Assembly (NCBI GenBank): GCA_005881235.1
Contig: VBEQ01000159.1
Coordinates: forward strand, 1 to 27,082
From: Chloroflexota bacterium
Lineage (GTDB): Bacteria > Chloroflexota > Dormibacteria > CF-121
Reading direction: 5' to 3'
DNA length: 27,082 nucleotides
The notes under the pieces were generated by a model that did no database searches, had not been told where the DNA came from, and saw nothing but the letters and a program-made list of their open reading frames with translations. Shown one piece after another: positions 10,040 to 15,981 of the stretch; within the stretch, counting starts at the first letter, position 1; each line of letters starts with the position of its first letter. Both the position numbers and the translations under genes were made by a program.

Positions 10040-10714
10040 GTGCGGCCCATCGTGCTGGCGTCGACGTCCCCGAGGCGGATCGACATTCTCACGCAGGCGG
10101 GCGTTGTGTTCCGCGTCGTGGCGCCTGGAATCGATGAGCGGCCGCCGGCACCGCTTGGACCGCTGCGCTACGTCTCCTGGGCCGCGGCCGCCAAGGCGGA
10201 TGCGGTCGCCAAGCGTACACCCGGGGCAATCGTCGTCGCCGCCGACACGGAGGTGGTCCGCGCGCGGCGCATCTTCGGCAAACCAGGCAACCGCCGCCAG
10301 GCCGCCGCTTTCCTGCGGTCACTCTCCGGGCGACGGCACCAGGTGTATACGGCCGTGCACGTCATCGACCGCCGATCCGGATGCGAGGCCCATGGAATCT
10401 CACGGACGGATGTCACGATGCGTGAACTTTCATCGAGGGTGATCGCGGCCTACATTCGGACGGGCGAAGCGCAGGATAAGGCCGGTGCATACGCTATACA
10501 GGGCGAGGGCCACCGGCTGGTCAAATCGATCCGCGGGCCCTACGACAACGTCGTTGGGATGCCAATGCGCCTGCTGACGCGCTTGCTGGGCGAATGCGGG
10601 ATCCCGCTTCCGTTGAAGAATCCGGATGGTCCCAAAGTCACTCAGAAACGTCTCAAACGCTCTCGCCGTCAGCCTGCTGCTCAGCCCAGTAGCGCTGGCC
10701 GCATGCACCGGTAG
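10040..10714 (+). CDS. maf: Maf-like nucleoside triphosphate pyrophosphatase (YhdE type)
   Basis: Maf proteins hydrolyse non-canonical or excess nucleoside triphosphates to the monophosphate and are linked to septum inhibition. The GTG at 10040 yields 224 residues beginning with RPIVLASTSPRR, the family's N-terminal phosphate-binding motif. Also present are AADTEVV with the catalytic Asp69, GKPGNRRQA (80-88), LSGRRHQVYTAV (95-106), DKAGAYAIQG (146-155) and NVVGMP (170-175). The DKAGAYxIQG form fits the dTTP/UTP-hydrolysing YhdE branch rather than the m7GTP-type YceF branch. The fold should end near residue 192. The remaining 32 residues are a basic tail that overlaps the next gene by 89 bp in another frame. 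An upstream in-frame ATG at 9953 lacks homology and is not favoured. Confidence 0.92.
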   Translation: MRPIVLASTSPRRIDILTQAGVVFRVVAPGIDERPPAPLGPLRYVSWAAAAKADAVAKRTPGAIVVAADTEVVRARRIFGKPGNRRQAAAFLRSLSGRRHQVYTAVHVIDRRSGCEAHGISRTDVTMRELSSRVIAAYIRTGEAQDKAGAYAIQGEGHRLVKSIRGPYDNVVGMPMRLLTRLLGECGIPLPLKNPDGPKVTQKRLKRSRRQPAAQPSSAGRMHR

Positions 10715-11966
10715 CGAAACCTCGCGCCTGGTGATTACGCAGACCACCGACGCCCCAGCCGGCGCTGACCACAAAGGCCACGTGTCGCCCGGCGTCTTCA
10801 CCGGGATCACCCTCTCGATCGCCAACAGCGGCGCCGGCGCAGCGCGCGGCGTTGTCGTCGAAGATGTCCTGCCCGAAGGGTTTCATTACTACGAGTTGAC
10901 GACGCTGGGCGGCAATGCGATCCGGACGGCGACCAGCGATCCCGGGTCACAAGGCAATCCATCCTGGGGGACGTGGACGATCCCGGCTGGAACGGGCAAC
11001 ACGGTGAGCGCCCTCGTGTTGAGCTTCAAGGTCCAGGTGCCGCTGAATCCGGGCGATTACAAGAACCAGGTCAAGATCACCACCGCGACCGGCGTGGAGA
11101 TCGACCAGGGTGATCCGGTCGCGATCGTCGTCGAACCGCGCCCCTCGCTGACCCTGACGGTGGCCGCGGCTGCCGGCCAGGTGACCACCGGCGGCCTGGC
11201 GACCTACGTGATTTCGGTCGCCAACGTCGGCTCCGCGGTCGCAAAGCGGGTGGTGGTCTCGGTGAGCCTGGCCCCCGGCTTCCTCTACAGCACGACCACC
11301 AGCTACGAGGGCAACGGCCTGCGGGTGGCGACTATCGATCCACCGGCGAACAGCCTCCTTCCGCTCTGGTCCTCGTGGGATATCCCGGGAGCGAGTAATG
11401 GCGTGCCGGGCCTGGTGCGCCTCACCTTTCAAGCCAGGATCCTTCCCGCCGTAGCGCCCGGACTCTACAACCTGACGGCCGCGGTGACCAGCGCCGCGGA
11501 TGTCCCGCCGCAAACCCTGGGCAACGCCGCCCCCGTCTCAGTGGGTAAGGGCACCAAGCTCCCCATCACGATGACGGTCGCGCCCACTGCCCCCTATGCC
11601 GGCCAGAACGGCACGGTCACCTACGTCATCACGGTCGAGAACGACAGCAACGACGCCGCCCAGTGGGTGACGGTCACCGACACCCTGCCGCAAGGCTTTG
11701 CCTACCAGTCGACCGGCAGCGTCGTGATCAATGGGAAGAGCACCGCCTCGCGCCTACAGCCGGCCGCCGGCTCCCCGACGCCGCAGTGGGGGCCCTTTGT
11801 GCTGCCTGCCGGCGGGTTCAATGGCGCCACGCTGGTCATCACGTTCACCGCGAAGATCAATGGGGCGTCGCTCGGGCCGCACGCCAACGTCGTTTCCGGC
11901 AACAGCAGCAATGCCCAGATGATCGGCGGGTCCGACCAGTCGCCCGTGATCGTGACGTCAGGTTAA
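10626..11966 (+). CDS. Secreted lipoprotein-like protein with three DUF11-like repeat domains
   Basis: The 446-residue product starts with an export signal: positively charged N-terminus, hydrophobic stretch 12-24 and a lipobox-like LAAC with Cys27. It should be secreted and possibly lipid-anchored. Three similar Ig-like beta domains follow, at roughly 34-165, 170-305 and 312-446. Each holds the DUF11 hallmark, a stretch like TYVITVENDSND then VTVTDTLPQGFAY. The domains are built from Gly/Thr/Val-rich strands with no catalytic motif. This is typical of surface or adhesion proteins; the ligand is unknown. The ATG at 10626 lies inside the maf tail (89-bp overlap). The signal peptide falls within the overlap, so the overlap must be real or one gene has a different end. 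A hairpin follows the stop. Confidence 0.85.
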   Translation: MVPKSLRNVSNALAVSLLLSPVALAACTGSETSRLVITQTTDAPAGADHKGHVSPGVFTGITLSIANSGAGAARGVVVEDVLPEGFHYYELTTLGGNAIRTATSDPGSQGNPSWGTWTIPAGTGNTVSALVLSFKVQVPLNPGDYKNQVKITTATGVEIDQGDPVAIVVEPRPSLTLTVAAAAGQVTTGGLATYVISVANVGSAVAKRVVVSVSLAPGFLYSTTTSYEGNGLRVATIDPPANSLLPLWSSWDIPGASNGVPGLVRLTFQARILPAVAPGLYNLTAAVTSAADVPPQTLGNAAPVSVGKGTKLPITMTVAPTAPYAGQNGTVTYVITVENDSNDAAQWVTVTDTLPQGFAYQSTGSVVINGKSTASRLQPAAGSPTPQWGPFVLPAGGFNGATLVITFTAKINGASLGPHANVVSGNSSNAQMIGGSDQSPVIVTSG

Positions 11967-11971
11967 CGGTG

Positions 11972-11996
11972 CGGACGCGTTTAGCGCGCCCGTCCG
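11972..11996 (+). terminator. Possible stem-loop after the DUF11 gene
   Basis: CGGACG (11972-11977) pairs with CGTCCG (11991-11996) across a 13-nt loop, six nt after the stop, and is followed by TTTG. The U-tract is short, so terminator function is uncertain. Confidence 0.35.
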
Positions 11997-11998
11997 TT

Positions 11999-12007
11999 TG
12001 GGAGAAT
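11999..12007 (+). promoter_or_regulatory. Candidate extended -10 promoter for the DUF3105 gene
   Basis: TGGGAGAAT fits the extended -10 form TGnTATAAT at the TG and four of six hexamer bases. It ends nine nt before the GTG start, so the transcript would have almost no leader. Its form resembles the elements before rsfS and the PucR gene. No convincing -35 is visible. The overlapping GAGGGG could alternatively serve as a ribosome-binding site. Confidence 0.35.
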
Positions 12008-12015
12008 GAGGGGCA

Positions 12016-12678
12016 GTGTCCAGGACCCAGCGGGAGCTGAAGGCGCTCCGGCAGCAGCAACGGGAAGAGGCCGCGGCGCGCCAGCGCGCCCGCGACCGCC
12101 GCAACCTGTTCATCATCGGCGGCATCCTGGGGACGGCCGCCGTCGCGATCCTGATCGTCGCGCTGGCCCTCAACCACGCCGCCCAGGTCTCGACGCAGAA
12201 CCGGCTGCCCTTCCAGACGGTCAGTGGTACGGTGGGTCAGGCGGTCGCCGACGAGGGCCGAAACCACGTCGACCCCTCGACCGCTCCCACCTATAAGTTC
12301 TATCCGCCCGCCTCAGGCCCGCACTTTTCCGCGCAGGGCATTGCCCCTGTTCCCTGGCAGACGATCGACACCCTCCAGGAGGGCCAGTATATTCACAACC
12401 TCGAGCATGGCGGGATCGCGATCCTCTATGACTGCCCATCGGGCGCCGACTGCACCACGCTGAAGAACGCGCTCGAGAACTACGTCAGGAACCTGGCCCC
12501 CGTCGAGCCGACCTACCACGAGATCAAGGTCGTCCTCACCCCCTACAGCAGGGGGATGCAGAAGAAAGTCGCGCTGGTCGCCTGGGACTACATCGAGTTC
12601 CTGGACTCGTACGATCAGGCCGAGATCACCCGCTTCTACGAGAACCACGTCGACCAGGGGCCCGAGCAGATTCCCTAG
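12016..12678 (+). CDS. Membrane-anchored DUF3105 domain protein
   Basis: The biochemical role is unknown. The 220-residue product begins with a highly charged Arg/Gln/Glu helix (about 2-30, likely cytoplasmic coiled coil), one TM segment (about 31-53) and an extracytoplasmic DUF3105 domain. The signature blocks are present: HVDPSTAPTYKFYPPASGPH (84-103) and YIHNLEHGGIAILYDCPSG (125-143). The clustered histidines, including His103, His127 and His131, suggest a metal site, which is inference. Two cysteines, Cys140 and Cys146, could form a disulfide. The start is GTG at 12016 with GAGG(GG) just upstream. The stop at 12676-12678 lies within the candidate rplU promoter region. Confidence 0.88.
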   Translation: MSRTQRELKALRQQQREEAAARQRARDRRNLFIIGGILGTAAVAILIVALALNHAAQVSTQNRLPFQTVSGTVGQAVADEGRNHVDPSTAPTYKFYPPASGPHFSAQGIAPVPWQTIDTLQEGQYIHNLEHGGIAILYDCPSGADCTTLKNALENYVRNLAPVEPTYHEIKVVLTPYSRGMQKKVALVAWDYIEFLDSYDQAEITRFYENHVDQGPEQIP

Positions 12679-12687
12679 TGGTACACT
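12679..12687 (+). promoter_or_regulatory. Candidate extended -10 promoter for rplU-rpmA-obgE
   Basis: TGGTACACT matches an extended -10 (TGnTATAAT) at seven of eight informative positions if C is tolerated at hexamer position 3, and at six strictly. It lies 29 nt before the rplU ATG. TAGTG/CACTA (12676-12680 and 12684-12688) form a small dyad over it. No clear -35 element is present, as expected for extended -10 promoters. Confidence 0.4.
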
Positions 12688-12716
12688 ACGAAGTCGCGCC
12701 CGGGGGCGCTATCTCC

Positions 12717-13151
12717 ATGTTTGCCATCGTTGCCACCAGCGGAAAGCAGTTTCGGGTGTCGGAGGGCGATCGAATCGTAGTCGATCGGGTATCCGCCAAC
12801 GTCGGCGAGACCGTACGCCTCGATTCCGTCTTGATGGTGGGTGGGGACGGCGGGCCGATGGTGGGGACGCCCTTCGTTTCCGGGGCGGCGGTCGAGGCGA
12901 CCGTGGTCTCGCACCGGGCCGGCGACAAGGTGATCGTGTTCAAGTTCGAGGCTCGCAAGCGGAAGCGGCGCAAGACCGGACACCGCCAACAGCTCTCCGA
13001 GCTGCGCATCGGCGCCATCCGGACACCTGGCGCGGGGACCGGCGCCCGACCGGCGGCGAGTGAACAGCCCGTGAAGGCGGCGCGGCCGGCGAGCCCACGA
13101 CCCGCCACGAAAACTCGGAAGGCCGCTGCATCGAAGACCACCCAGGAGTAA
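12717..13151 (+). CDS. rplU: 50S ribosomal protein L21 with basic C-terminal extension
   Basis: L21 binds 23S rRNA in the large subunit. The ATG at 12717 gives the canonical N-terminus MFAIVATSGKQFRV. An upstream in-frame GTG at 12678 would add 13 unconserved residues and sits in the promoter, so it is rejected. The core runs about 1-103 and ends with the family block KRRKTGHRQQLSELRI. About 41 further residues rich in Ala, Pro, Lys and Arg follow; typical bacterial L21 stops near 103. The tail is probably a disordered basic extension that contacts RNA. rpmA begins three nt after the stop, the usual L21-L27-Obg order. Confidence 0.95.
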   Translation: MFAIVATSGKQFRVSEGDRIVVDRVSANVGETVRLDSVLMVGGDGGPMVGTPFVSGAAVEATVVSHRAGDKVIVFKFEARKRKRRKTGHRQQLSELRIGAIRTPGAGTGARPAASEQPVKAARPASPRPATKTRKAAASKTTQE

Positions 13152-13154
13152 GGC

Positions 13155-13415
13155 ATGGCACACAAGAAAGGCGCAGGCAGCTCACGCAACGGACGCGACA
13201 GCGTCGGCCAGCGGCTGGGCATGAAGACGGGCGCAGGCCAATCGGTGAATGCCGGCACCATTCTCCTGCGCCAGCGGGGCACGGCGATCTTTCCCGGGAC
13301 CAACGTCGGCATGGGGCGCGACCACACCCTCTTCGCGCTTGTCGACGGCGTGGTCCGCTTCGAGCGGACGGGGCACGGCCGCAAGAAAGTCTCCGTGCTC
13401 GCGCAAGCCGTCTAA
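13155..13415 (+). CDS. rpmA: 50S ribosomal protein L27
   Basis: L27 reaches towards the peptidyl-transferase centre with its N-terminal arm. The 86-residue product begins MAHKKGAGSSRNGRDS, the standard mature L27 N-terminus. There is no cleavable Firmicutes-type leader. The product contains the core GQRLGMKTGAGQSV and ILLRQRGTAIFPGTNVGMGRDHTLFAL. The length is normal. AAGGC just upstream of the ATG may act as a weak ribosome-binding site. The gene lies three nt after rplU and 39 nt before obgE, so the three are almost certainly co-transcribed. Confidence 0.97.
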   Translation: MAHKKGAGSSRNGRDSVGQRLGMKTGAGQSVNAGTILLRQRGTAIFPGTNVGMGRDHTLFALVDGVVRFERTGHGRKKVSVLAQAV

Positions 13416-13454
13416 GCCGGTCGAGCAAAAGTCGCCCGGCCGGGCCGGGTCCTG

Positions 13455-14732
13455 ATGTTCACGGACCGCGTCAAGATCTTCGTCAAGGGTGGGGACGGTG
13501 GCGCCGGTGCCGTGAGCTTCCGCCGCGAAAAGTTCGTGCCGCGTGGCGGACCGGACGGCGGCAACGGGGGGCGCGGCGGCAACGTCATCCTCGAGGTCTC
13601 CCGCCAGCTCAACTCGCTGCAGGACTACCGCTTCAAGCACCATTTTCCCGCCAGCCGCGGCAGCCGAGGTGGCGGAAGCCGGCGTCATGGAAAGGATGCC
13701 GCCGACATCGTCCTCCAGGTTCCCCCCGGGACGCTGGTCAAGGATGAGGAGGGGAAAACGATCGCTGACCTGATCGCCCAGGGGCAGCGCCTGGTCGTCG
13801 CCAAGGGCGGGCGGGGCGGCCGCGGCAACGCCAGCTTCAAGACGTCAACCCGGCAGACCCCCCGCTTTGCCGAGCTGGGCGAGCCGGGAGACTCGCGCTG
13901 GCTCTGGCTCGAGCTGAGGCTGATCGCCGATGTCGGCCTGGTCGGCCTGCCCAACGCCGGCAAATCGACGCTCCTCTCCGCCGCCAGCGCGGCGAGGCCG
14001 AAGATTGCGGACTATCCGTTCACCACCCTCGAGCCGGTGCTCGGCGTGGTGGAGCTCGCCGAAGACGCCACCTTCGTCATGGCGGACCTGCCCGGCCTGA
14101 TCGAAGGTGCTCACGAGGGCGCGGGTCTCGGCCTGCAGTTTCTTCGTCACATCGATCGCACCCGCGTGCTGATTCACATCCTCGATGCCGCCGCCGGCGA
14201 TCAACACAAGCTGTGGAGCGATTACCAGCAGGTTCGAAGCGAGCTCAAGAAATACAGTGCAGCGCTGGCGCGCCGCCCGCACCTGATCGCGCTCAACAAG
14301 ATGGATGCGGTCAGGGATGCGTCCGAAGTGCTGGCCTTCCGGCAGCGCCTGGTGAAGCTCCGCCGGCGCACCTTTCCAATCTCGGCCGCTACCGGCGAGG
14401 GCGTCAAGGACCTGCTCTGGGCGGCAGCGCGCACGCTGGAAAAGCGCAAGGGTGAGGCGCCGCAGCCGCTGCCCGCGCTCAAGGTCTATCGCGGTCCGAG
14501 CTCGGCCGAGCCCTTTACCATCGAGCGGGTCGCCGACGGCTTCCGAGTTTCCGGCAACCAGCTCGAGCGGCTGCTGGCGATGACCGATATGACCAATCCC
14601 GAAGGACTGGCGCATTTCCAGCGAATGCTGGATCGTTGGGGATTGAACGACGCCCTCGCGCGTCATGGTGCCCACGGTGGGGAGACGGTGCGGATTTCCG
14701 ATGTGGAGTTTCTCTACGATCCCCAGCGCTGA
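13455..14732 (+). CDS. obgE: GTPase Obg/CgtA with C-terminal OCT domain
   Basis: Obg is an essential ribosome-assembly GTPase that acts on the 50S subunit. The 425-residue product has the glycine-rich Obg fold (1-157, many GGxGG stretches). The GTPase domain carries G1 GLPNAGKS (164-171), G3 DLPGLIEGA (211-219), G4 NKMD (281-284) and a G5 SAATGEG block. A C-terminal OCT domain (about 345-425) is present. OCT is found mostly in Gram-positive and related lineages rather than in Proteobacteria, so it informs the taxonomic guess. The ATG at 13455 begins MFTDRVKIFVKGGDGG, the expected N-terminus. The 3' end overlaps nadD by 32 bp. Confidence 0.97.
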   Translation: MFTDRVKIFVKGGDGGAGAVSFRREKFVPRGGPDGGNGGRGGNVILEVSRQLNSLQDYRFKHHFPASRGSRGGGSRRHGKDAADIVLQVPPGTLVKDEEGKTIADLIAQGQRLVVAKGGRGGRGNASFKTSTRQTPRFAELGEPGDSRWLWLELRLIADVGLVGLPNAGKSTLLSAASAARPKIADYPFTTLEPVLGVVELAEDATFVMADLPGLIEGAHEGAGLGLQFLRHIDRTRVLIHILDAAAGDQHKLWSDYQQVRSELKKYSAALARRPHLIALNKMDAVRDASEVLAFRQRLVKLRRRTFPISAATGEGVKDLLWAAARTLEKRKGEAPQPLPALKVYRGPSSAEPFTIERVADGFRVSGNQLERLLAMTDMTNPEGLAHFQRMLDRWGLNDALARHGAHGGETVRISDVEFLYDPQR

Positions 14733-15321
14733 CATCGGCATCCTGGGCGGGACCTTCGACCCCGTCCACAATGGCCACCTCGCCGCCGCCCGCCAGTTGC
14801 TGGGCGTGGCCAACCTCGATCAGGTCTGGTTGATGCCGAACGCGACGCCGCCCCATCGCACGGCCGTACCGGTGGCGCCGGCAGACGACCGAATGCGGAT
14901 GGTGGAGCTCGCCGTCGCTGGCCAAAACGGCGTGCTTGCATCACGCACCGAGGTGGACCGCGGCGGCATCTCCTACACGATCGATACCATTCGCCAGCTG
15001 GCGCGCGAGTATCCCCGCCAGCGCTTTGCGTTTCTGATCGGATCGGATGCCGCATTGCAAATCCGCAGCTGGCACGATGCCGAGGCGCTGCTCGCTGAGG
15101 GGTACTTCGTGATCTTCAATCGGCCCGAGACCGCGCTCGCCATCGAGACCCTGCGCGAGCTCGGCTTTGTCCCGGCGCGTAGCCGGATCGTTCATCTCGA
15201 TACGCCGGCGATCGCCGCCCATCAGGTCCGCGATCGCGTTGCGCGCGGCGCTCCAATCGACGACCTGGTGCCGTCGGCGGTGGCGGATTTCATCCGCACG
15301 CACGAGCTGTACCAGGTCTGA
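14701..15321 (+). CDS. nadD: Nicotinate-nucleotide adenylyltransferase
   Basis: NadD converts nicotinate mononucleotide and ATP to deamido-NAD in NAD synthesis. The 206-residue product has the nucleotidyltransferase signature GILGGTFDPVHNGH (13-26), the family blocks SRTEVDRGGISYTIDTI (81-97) and FLIGSDAALQIRSWHDAEAL (111-130), and a normal C-terminal helix. The C-terminal ATP-binding motif, usually ISSTxIR, reads IAAHQVR (171-177): the Ser/Ser/Thr are gone but the Arg is kept. The start is uncertain. ATG at 14701 lies inside obgE and gives nine residues before the beta strand. ATG at 14665 would add 12 residues. Neither has a well-placed ribosome-binding site; coupling to obgE translation is likely. 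Confidence 0.93.
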   Translation: MWSFSTIPSADIGILGGTFDPVHNGHLAAARQLLGVANLDQVWLMPNATPPHRTAVPVAPADDRMRMVELAVAGQNGVLASRTEVDRGGISYTIDTIRQLAREYPRQRFAFLIGSDAALQIRSWHDAEALLAEGYFVIFNRPETALAIETLRELGFVPARSRIVHLDTPAIAAHQVRDRVARGAPIDDLVPSAVADFIRTHELYQV

Positions 15322-15338
15322 TGCACTGGGTTCGCTAC

Positions 15339-15407
15339 TGTCACGCTCGCCTTTCCACTTATCTCGCGGCCTTTCCACACCGGGGCCGCTTATGACCGGG
15401 GCTCGCT
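15339..15407 (+). repeat. 69-bp dispersed repeat, copy A (upstream of rsfS)
   Basis: This intergenic block is repeated in inverted orientation at 19507-19575. By eye 65 of 69 bases agree and the last 43 are identical. Inside are two CCTTTCCAC boxes 20 bp apart (15350 and 15370), a hairpin GCGGCC (15366-15371) with GGCCGC (15384-15389), and a near-duplicate ACCGGGGC..GCT (15379 and 15395). It ends 18 nt before the rsfS start and 2 nt before a candidate extended -10. Its nature is unknown: a shared regulatory element, a mobile non-coding repeat, or terminal inverted repeats of the 4.1-kb segment between the copies. Confidence 0.9.
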
Positions 15408-15409
15408 AT

Positions 15410-15418
15410 TGCGATAAT
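15410..15418 (+). promoter_or_regulatory. Extended -10 promoter for a leaderless rsfS mRNA
   Basis: TGCGATAAT matches TGnTATAAT except at the first hexamer base. It ends eight nt before the GTG of rsfS (15426), so transcription would begin on or next to the start codon and no separate ribosome-binding site is needed. The -35 position falls inside repeat copy A (TTATGA at 15390-15395, weak). Confidence 0.55.
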
Positions 15419-15425
15419 TAGGTCG

Positions 15426-15866
15426 GTGACCCCCCTTCAGCTCAGCCGGCTCATTGCGAACGCGGCTGCCGACAAGAAGGCTCGGGGGGTCGTCCGGCTC
15501 GACATCCGGCAGAAGAGCTCGATCGCCGATTACTTCGTAATCTGCGAAGGTGACACCGACCGGCAGGTGCGCGCGATCACCGACTCCATCGTGGAGGCCT
15601 GCCAGGCGAAAGGCGTGCGGCCGCTCCGCACCGCCGGTTACGACGATGGATCCTGGGTCGTCCTCGACTATGCCAGCGTGATCGTGCACGTGTTCCTTCC
15701 GGGCGAGCGCTCCTATTACGACCTCGAATCCCTCTGGAAGGCGCCCGCGAAGGCCGGCCGGGAGCCCGCCGCGACGAACGGCTCGAAGAAGGCGCCCACC
15801 AAGGAGCGCGCCCGCCCCAAAGCCAAGCCGACCCGCCCCTCTCGCCGCCGAGTCCGAACGGCTTAA
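15426..15866 (+). CDS. rsfS: Ribosomal silencing factor RsfS
   Basis: RsfS (Iojap/YbeB family) binds L14 and blocks 30S-50S joining when nutrients are scarce. The 146-residue product carries the family blocks KSSIADYFVICEGDTDRQVRAI (30-51), GYDDGSWVVLDYASVIVHVF (75-94) and YYDLESLW (100-107). After residue 108 comes a 38-residue Lys/Arg/Pro/Ala-rich tail missing from most homologues. The start is GTG at 15426, directly after the -10 element. rsfS follows nadD after 104 nt, a common pairing, but here the 69-bp repeat fills the gap. A GC hairpin follows the stop. Confidence 0.94.
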   Translation: MTPLQLSRLIANAAADKKARGVVRLDIRQKSSIADYFVICEGDTDRQVRAITDSIVEACQAKGVRPLRTAGYDDGSWVVLDYASVIVHVFLPGERSYYDLESLWKAPAKAGREPAATNGSKKAPTKERARPKAKPTRPSRRRVRTA

Positions 15867-15873
15867 CCCCCCA

Positions 15874-15887
15874 CCCCGCGAGCGGGG
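15874..15887 (+). terminator. GC hairpin after rsfS
   Basis: CCCCG (15874-15878), loop CGAG, and CGGGG (15883-15887) form a compact hairpin eight nt after the rsfS stop, inside a wider run of C6 and G6. The following sequence is GGATTACATGATTT rather than a U-tract, so intrinsic termination is possible but not proven. Confidence 0.4.
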
Positions 15888-15934
15888 GGATTACATGATT
15901 TGTGCTGCGGGACCGAAGCCCATCGTCCTGGCTG

Positions 15935-15943
15935 TGGGATAAT
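15935..15943 (+). promoter_or_regulatory. Extended -10 promoter for the PucR-family gene
   Basis: TGGGATAAT has the same form as the rsfS element (TGnGATAAT). A start site about seven nt downstream would give a leader of roughly 30 nt before the ATG at 15982. No -35 is recognisable. Confidence 0.5.
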
Positions 15944-15981
15944 ACCGCTCGTCGCGTCGATGTAGGGCGCGGCGTACGAAG

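Noticed and set aside
14941..15378. Minus-strand frame beginning MERPRDKWKGER, with a similar beginning in a plus-strand frame at 19536
   Set aside because: The shared start comes only from the 69-bp DNA repeat. The two frames diverge once outside it and run antisense to nadD and fni, so they are not a protein family.
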